Source: Yponomeuta sedellus (lineage: Eukaryota; Arthropoda; Insecta; Lepidoptera; Yponomeutidae). From it: DNA of 64,000 nt. This document shows, piece after piece, positions 61,101-64,000 of the stretch (position 1 is its first letter; the number at the start of each line of letters is the position of its first letter). The notes beneath the pieces are model-generated. The model saw nothing but the letters and a program-made list of their open reading frames with translations. It was not told where the DNA came from and searched no databases. The position numbers were made by a program, and so were the translations under genes. The stretch covers positions 8,113,218 to 8,177,217 of the forward strand of contig OW203750.1 of the NCBI GenBank assembly GCA_934045075.1. The letters are read 5' to 3'.

Positions 61101-62142
61101 CTCTGTATTACGTACAGGCAGCGACATCTGGCTGAAGTAATTTGCATCACTTGCACTTTGTTAGCCTCTAAATAGGTTTTAAAAATATTAATTGTGATTA
61201 TCTTTCACGCAAGTTCTGTCCGCAGCGTATACGGGGCTTTGCCGCCGGCCGACGAGCCTCCAGTCACACCGGAGGAGGAAGCTATGCTGCTACAGTACAT
61301 CTGCGGTGAGTACATAATTAATTACACGTATTGATCTATCTACCTACCTTCCACAGACGCGACGAATTTATCTATCTACCTACCTTCCAAAGACGCTACG
61401 AACTTATCTATCCACCTACCTACCTTTCACAGACACGACGAATTTCTCTATCCACCTTCCTTCTACAGATGCGACGAATTTCTCTATCCACCTACCTTCT
61501 ACGGATGCGACAAATTTATCTATCTACCCACCTTCCACAGACGCGACGAACTCATCTATCCACCTGCCTTCCACAGACGCAACGTATTTATCTATCTACC
61601 TACGTACCTTTCACAGACACGACGAATTTCTCTATTCACCTACCTTCTACAGATGCGACGAATTTTTCGATCCACCTACCTTCTACGGATGCGACAAATT
61701 TATCTATTTACCTACCTTCCACAGACGCGACGAACTCATCTATCCACCTGCCTTCCACAGACGCAACGTATTTATCTATCTACCTACGTACCTTTCACAG
61801 ACACGACGAATTTCTCTACTTTCTACGGATGCGACTAATTTATCTATCTACCTACCTTCCACAGACGCGACGAACTCATCTATCCACCTGCTTTCCACAG
61901 ACGCAACGAATTTATCTATCTACCTACCTTCCACAGACTCGACGAATTTCTCTATCCACCTACCTACCTTTCACAGACGCGACGCATTTATCTATCCACC
62001 TTCTTTCCACAGACGCGGAACGTATAGCCAGCGAGCAAGCGGAGCCGCCTGTGTTCAAGCCGGTGGAGGATTGGCTGCTTGGCGTCTACAACTCGTGGTG
62101 TGAGCTTAGCGCCCTCATGTACACCATGATTGGGACCACCAT
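51822..62142 (+). CDS. Unrecognised multi-exon gene, partial (exons 1-8)
   Basis: Exons 51822-52124, 55919-56053, 57169-57292, 58247-58311, 59932-60042, 60729-60799, 61226-61305 and 62013-62099 or 62142. All junctions are GT-AG with matching phases and no stop, about 326-340 residues. I do not recognise the family. The product starts MMFSAEKCSG and is Ala/Glu-rich and acidic (DEIGDILKDELGDAARAER, helical), then has a Ser-rich and Arg/Pro-rich basic tract (ARARRPPRP...RRKPIAKGK, NLS-like), an Arg-rich to Asp/Ser-rich tract ending DEWTELDTQ, then more ordered segments (FLGQFLLPLLGADVAVGG, HFLIRHEDILQ, EEEAMLLQYICDAERIASEQ, PVEDWLLGVYNSW). No signal peptide or membrane segment is evident. The codon use is GC-rich compared with flanking repeats. 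It probably continues past the window. Confidence 0.8.
53701..53880 (+). repeat. RTE-like repeat
   Basis: CTAGCTGACCCAGCGAACTT ... CATCCTCGTACTTCAAGGAA ... ACACATTCAGCGATTCATTT. Confidence 0.75.
54280..54682. repeat. tRNA-like SINE (family A), reverse fragment plus full forward copy
   Basis: Reverse head fragment at 54280-54397. The forward copy at 54410-54682 carries the longest body (GTAGTCGGGGCTGTAAGTGA, GCCTGTACGTAATACAGAGA) ahead of CCCATTGGCTCAATTGGAAG and GGTTCGAATCCCGGCATGGG. Confidence 0.82.
54885..55355 (+). repeat. LINE 3' end split by palindromic MITE
   Basis: Last LINE codons (AAAAAATGTGTAAAGTACAC, AAAAGAGCTACTATAATGTT) to 55027, MITE 55028-55202, then 3' UTR (TTAAGGAATTTGAAAAGATT ... 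GAATAAAACCATTTCGTTTC). The intact LINE at 29963-30160 shows the uninterrupted order. Confidence 0.85.
55028..55202. mobile_element. Palindromic MITE (CGGTCCGAGTGCG family), second copy
   Basis: TTTTCACGGTCTTAGCGCGC, CGGTCCGAGTGCGCCATCCG and complements; arms over 70 bp. It has inserted into a LINE 3' UTR. Confidence 0.85.
55363..55525 (+). repeat. 5S-like SINE body fragment
   Basis: GGCAGTCGTCAAGCCATGTC ... GGTGGAGTATGGCCTAACCT ... CCCCAGCAGTGGGGATATTA. Confidence 0.78.
55590..55840 (+). repeat. LINE 3'-end copy
   Basis: Best copy of this family: GCACCAACCCAATTCTTCCC ... CCCCGCGTGGGGATTATGGG ... GTCCAGCAGTGGACTAGTAT and a CGACGACGACG tail. Confidence 0.75.
55919..56053 (+). CDS. Unknown gene, exon 2
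   Basis: Acceptor CCTTCTCAG|ACC, donor GAG|GTACGG; 135 bp, phase 0 to 0. Encodes TAHLVHRGSASGSSSTSSSS followed by an Arg/Pro-rich tract and RRKPIAKGKE. A low-complexity basic region, possible nuclear localisation. Confidence 0.78.
56605..56897 (+). repeat. 5S-like SINE
   Basis: AATCAATCACTTGAGTTAAG, AGGCGCGGTCAGGTACAGGA and TGGGTGAGCGTCCCGTGACT give the best 5S-like promoter match; the body follows to CCTTCCTGCGATGCAGGAAG. Confidence 0.82.
57169..57292 (+). CDS. Unknown gene, exon 3
   Basis: Acceptor ACTTCTCAG|ATC, donor CAG T|GTGAGT; 124 bp, phase 0 to 1. Encodes ISRRLGRRAVSLRVRRE, then SDASDVGADSDSADEW and TELDTQ. The last 30 bp and donor are duplicated at 57418-57462 in the following intron. 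Confidence 0.8.
57418..57545 (+). repeat. Tandem partial duplication of exon 3 end and donor
   Basis: GAGTGGACCGAGTTGGACAC and GCAGTGTGAGTG repeat 57268-57298 about 155 bp downstream. The similarity continues into intron (ACATCT, GGGCCTGT, GTAAAGCTTGT). The copy lacks an acceptor, but its donor is intact. Confidence 0.8.
57600..57792 (+). repeat. tRNA-like SINE (family B)
   Basis: ACCTCTGTGGCGTAGCGGTG ... CCGGTTCGAACCCCGGCTGG, body to GCCTGTATGTAATT. Confidence 0.87.
58030..58180 (+). repeat. tRNA-like SINE (family A), truncated
   Basis: CAGTCGGAAGAGCGCTGGCA ... GCGGGATCGAATTCCGGCAT ... AGCACGGGTTAGTGCA. Ends about 65 bp before exon 4. Confidence 0.78.
58247..58311 (+). CDS. Unknown gene, exon 4
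   Basis: Acceptor TTGTTCCAG|CG, donor AAG|GTAAAT; 65 bp, phase 1 to 0. Encodes (S)GSSDSSTPKECPEACADFHL K. Found from phase continuity. Confidence 0.75.
58338..58692 (-). repeat. 5S-like SINE
   Basis: Reverse copy starting ATCAACCTTGTATGTCCCCA, ending CAATCACTCGGTTCGACTAG and CGCGAGCGC; begins 27 bp past the exon-4 donor. Confidence 0.82.
58765..58912 (+). repeat. 5S-like SINE head variant
   Basis: TCTCGTAGCCCCGGCTGCCT and GATCTTAAACGATCACGAAT, then scrambled family sequence to GGCCACGAGCGCCTC. Confidence 0.6.
59160..59310 (-). repeat. CCGCTGCC-family repeat
   Basis: Reverse copy: GGCAATCATGAAATCTTATT ... GAAAAGATGGTCAGAGTGGA ... CGCTGCCTTTTTCTCCACTA. Confidence 0.7.
59400..59762 (-). repeat. 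LINE C-terminal and 3'-UTR fragment
   Basis: Reverse of the 28.9-kb LINE: AAAAGTTTTTATTCAATGTA, TAGTAGCCCTTTTGGCACAA-like text and CAATGCCCCATGAAGGATGT. Confidence 0.82.
59932..60042 (+). CDS. Unknown gene, exon 5
   Basis: Acceptor TTCTTCCAG|GAA, donor CAG|GTGAGA; 111 bp, phase 0 to 0. Encodes EAEAPFLGQFLLPLLGADVA and SPEHFLIRHEDILQ, the most ordered-looking part of the protein. Confidence 0.8.
60150..60252 (+). repeat. tRNA-like SINE (family B) tail
   Basis: TAGGTCTTGGATGTTTACAT ... GGGCCAGAAGCAATGTATGT; the head is missing. Confidence 0.75.
60285..60657 (+). repeat. 5S-like SINE, nearly full length
   Basis: AAGCGCTCGTGGCCTAGTCG, CAATCACTTGAGTTAAGCTA, ATAACCGTCCCGTGACTGCC, body to CAGTGGAGACATACAAATGG. 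Confidence 0.82.
60729..60799 (+). CDS. Unknown gene, exon 6
   Basis: Acceptor TTGTCCCCAG|CTA, donor GAA AC|GTAAGT; 71 bp, phase 0 to 2. Encodes the acidic LLASTEEDGRDGAPDGEEAP. Confidence 0.78.
60925..61190 (-). repeat. tRNA-like SINE (family A)
   Basis: Reverse copy: ATGCACTAACCCGTGCTAAG ... GCCGGGACTCGAACCCGCGA ... ATTACGTACAGGCAGCGACA. Ends 35 bp before exon 7. Confidence 0.8.
61226..61305 (+). CDS. Unknown gene, exon 7
   Basis: Acceptor TGTCCGCAG|C, donor TGC G|GTGAGT; 80 bp, phase 2 to 1. Encodes VYGALPPADEPPVTPEEEAM then LLQYIC. The exon is followed directly by the VNTR intron. Confidence 0.8.
61335..62012 (+). repeat. 36/40-bp VNTR built from the exon-8 3' splice site
   Basis: About 18 tandem units of TATCTATCCACCTACCTTCC then ACAGACGCGACGAATT. 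Most are 36 bp; some (with CTACGTACCTTTCACAG) are 40 bp. A five-unit block of about 184 bp is itself repeated (from about 61535 and 61720). The last unit runs straight into the real acceptor TTCTTTCCACAG|ACGCGG of exon 8. Confidence 0.92.
62013..62142 (+). CDS. Unknown gene, exon 8
   Basis: Acceptor CTTTCCACAG|AC in phase 1 completes an Asp codon; encodes DAERIASEQAEPPVFKPVED and WLLGVYNSW. Two donors are possible: GG T|GTGAGC at 62100 (87-bp exon, phase 1) or CAT|GTGAGT at 62143 (130-bp exon, adding CELSALMYTMIGTT). The reading frame would stop at TGA 62144-62146 if unspliced. The end is therefore uncertain. Confidence 0.7.
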
Positions 62143-62179
62143 GTGAGTTGACGCGCCCAATCATCATTGTGGCGAGCAC

Positions 62180-62429
62180 CGCACCCTCAGAACGAAAGAG
62201 GCCTAAGTCGAAAAATAGTGAAATTGAGTTACAATCATATAGAGTCATAAAAAGGTATGCCGTGGACGGAAGATTCGCTATGCTCTTATTTACAATAAGT
62301 GCCTTTGTTTTACTATTCATCGGATAGAGCATACGTTTTTATGTCTTTCTATGATTGTTAGGTAGGTACTCAATTTTTTGAGTATTTAAACTATTTTTTG
62401 ACTTAGGCCTCTTTCGTTCTGAGGGTGCG
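62180..62429. mobile_element. TIR MITE (CGCACCCTCAGAACGAAAGA)
   Basis: About 40-bp arms: CGCACCCTCAGAACGAAAGA and GGCCTAAGTCGAAAAATAG, with exact complement at 62390-62429. 250 bp, no ORF. Lies just after the exon-8 donor. Confidence 0.88.
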
Positions 62430-62639
62430 ACATGTCAAGCCTGCGCGCGCGCTACAATTCATTTAGTTCACACTTAGTTCAAAGTCTTCACAAAGAAATC
62501 AAAATTAGTAGATAGACATTAAAAAAAAAAATTGCTCATTTCGTGTCAAGACTTGACTTTGGCAGAATTCGTCGGCATCGGCTGGTTGCCATATCAATTA
62601 GAAATAATAATAATAACTCCGACATTCCTGCATCGCGCA

Positions 62640-62834
62640 ATTCAATTCATTTCAACGTAAAGAATTTACATTCTGTTTGCTGAATGTCAAAGTACAATGT
62701 AACATGAAAGTGAAAGCCGCTGCCTTTGGGCCTGAATGCAGTGGAGAAAAAGGCAGCGGGAGAAAAAACTCCACTCTGACTATCTTTTCTCAAGTCCTCT
62801 TAAATCTACATACATCAGATACACATATACGTAT
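62640..62834 (+). repeat. CCGCTGCC-family repeat, left part
   Basis: AATTCATTTCAACGTAAAGA ... AAAGCCGCTGCCTTTGGGCC; interrupted at 62835 by the solo LTR and resumed at 63325 (GATAAGATTCCATGATTGCC). Confidence 0.75.
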
Positions 62835-63324
62835 TGTTACGGGCTAGGGTTCTAGATCTGGAGGTAAAACGCCAATGACAACTTCTTAGGATTTATTCAC
62901 GCAGGGTCTGGTCTGCAGGTCTTCACGACACGAAGTCCACACGTAGATTCCAATCGCAGGTCCAATCGAAGTCCAATAGTATCGCTGAGGTCGTAGGTTA
63001 TCGCTCGTATCGCAGGTATGTTCGCTCGAAGTTCACTCTTCGCTCTTCCAAACTGAACTGGAAACTGGACAGCGCGCCGCGGCGACCGCTATTTATATCC
63101 GCCGGCAAGGGTTCTAGAACATTCCCGTACGTACCTACACTCGGTGCACGCGGCAATGTCTCTAGAACAGTTTCATGTCAAAGAGTTTTGAACCTTATGC
63201 TAGTGGACATACGAGTCATTATTGCTTGCAGCGTTTTATTGTTTACTAAAACGCAGCATGCGGCGACTATTCGATAGGCTTCCAGAAGGCTCTATTCTAG
63301 ATGGTTCGGGGTAGGACCGCGACA
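62835..63324 (-). mobile_element. Solo LTR (Ty3/gypsy-like)
   Basis: 490 bp, TG...CA ends on both strands, 4-bp TSD GTAT at 62831-62834 and 63325-63328. On the minus strand it begins TGTCGCGGTCCTACCCCG and has a TATA-like GGATATAAATAGCGG, placing the promoter in minus orientation. No internal retroelement sequence is adjacent, so it formed by LTR-LTR recombination or truncation. Confidence 0.85.
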
Positions 63325-63411
63325 GTATGATAAGATTCCATGATTGCCATTGATGACTTTAAATTCCAAATAGGTCGTGAAAACATAACAAGGGCTGCGG
63401 CCAGACAATCA

Positions 63412-63541
63412 AAGTGTTTCACATGACACCATAAATATAACGTCCGACTTACAACAGTCGGACCGGGCGTCCCCAGGCATACGATCTGCCTGGCGGGAAA
63501 TTTCCCTTTACAGTGGAAGAGCACGATCACCCGCTCTTCCC
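63412..63541 (+). repeat. Triple stem-loop cassette, copy 2
   Basis: AAGTGTTTCAC, then hairpins GTCCGAC/GTCGGAC, CCAGGCA/TGCCTGG and GGAAGAGC/GCTCTTCC, as at 33911-34047. Loop changes between copies leave the stems intact. Confidence 0.78.
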
Positions 63542-63544
63542 TGT

Positions 63545-64000
63545 AATCATCATCTTGATTAACAATCACCGAGGGGCACGGGTACCTTCTCCGAGGAAGG
63601 TATAGGCCATATTTATGGACAGGTTGGAGTGAGTCCTGGGGGAGTTCTAGTCAGAGATGGTGTTTCCGCACTAAGATAGATTCAGATTCCTTTATTGCCA
63701 TAATCATGTGTTGTTACAGTTCTTATATGTAATTTAAGATAGATAGAGGACAATACGTTGTAGTAGCATCAAGTCCTCCATTTGTACATTAAAGAATTAA
63801 TAATAATATACAGCTACTGTACTTGTATCGTATCATCATCAAACCTTTATGCCCCCACCGAGGGGCACGGGTCTCTTCCCTAAGGAAGGTATAGGCCTTA
63901 CTCCACCAAGGGGGCCAAGTCCGGATTGGTGGAGGCTTGCAAGACTAGTGGCTGGTCTTACTGTCAGAAGTTTTCAAGCCGCCCTAAGACCTTTTGACTT
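63545..64000 (-). repeat. 5S-like SINE fragments
   Basis: Reverse 3' parts at 63560-63650 (GAGGGGCACGGGTACCTTCT) and 63835-64000 (GGGGGCCAAGTCCGGATTGG, CTTACTGTCAGAAGTTTTCA), the last cut by the window end. A LINE-like poly-A end lies between. Confidence 0.65.

Noticed and set aside
61331..62146. A 271-codon open frame rich in Thr, Ser, Tyr and Leu repeats
   Set aside because: It is the VNTR intron read through into exon 8. Only the last part, from 62013, is coding; repeat periodicity and splice signals explain the openness.

Overview
The window looks like nuclear DNA of an insect, most likely a moth or butterfly (Lepidoptera). The evidence is short spliced exons with GT-AG introns, BEL/Pao LTR retrotransposons, a solo LTR, many families of SINE, LINE 3' ends and MITEs typical of lepidopteran intergenic DNA, and an insect Glut1-like sugar transporter. 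No bacterial operon, CRISPR array, rRNA gene or convincing functional tRNA gene was seen. The order assignment is inference; no species can be named.

Left third (1-16 kb): eight exons of a minus-strand class I facilitative glucose transporter (Glut1/SLC2A family). They join in one frame across all seven junctions, giving 358 residues (1074 bp) from the end of the cytoplasmic N terminus to just after TM8. The 3' exons (TM9-12) lie beyond the left edge, and the true start exon was not found. The introns hold a nearly complete BEL/Pao element (6.4 kb, 5-bp TSD ACAAG), two hAT-type MITEs with 8-bp TSDs, a long-TIR element filling about 85% of one intron, foldback repeats, and a decayed partial duplication of exon 2 (numbered within the window).

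Middle (16-51 kb): no intact host gene is recognised. It is a mosaic of repeats: a composite inverted-repeat element that carries a LanC-like (LANCL) exon fragment with its 3' splice site; PIF/Harbinger-like MITEs with 3-bp TNA TSDs; a GGAGT minisatellite inside a microsatellite-associated repeat; a 5'-truncated LINE with an open RT/C-terminal frame; a hAT MITE nested in a TA-flanked MITE; an apparently intact BEL/Pao element with identical 291-bp LTRs (35346-41472); a TA-flanked DNA transposon relic; and an internally deleted pogo/Tigger-like element with G-rich TIRs.

Right fifth (51.4-64 kb): a plus-strand gene of unknown function, with at least eight exons whose phases all agree. It starts at 51822 and probably runs off the right edge. 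Its ATG overlaps the stop of a 14-codon uORF. The intron before exon 8 is a 36/40-bp VNTR whose unit copies the exon-8 3' splice site, so it presents many decoy acceptors. A TIR MITE and a solo Ty3/gypsy-like LTR (TSD GTAT) follow.

The two genes are divergently oriented and about 36 kb apart. Most of the remaining sequence is explained by at least three Pol III-type SINE families (two tRNA-like, one resembling 5S rRNA) and by LINE 3' ends. Exon calls rest on reading splice sites and phase by eye; no alignment or transcript data were available.
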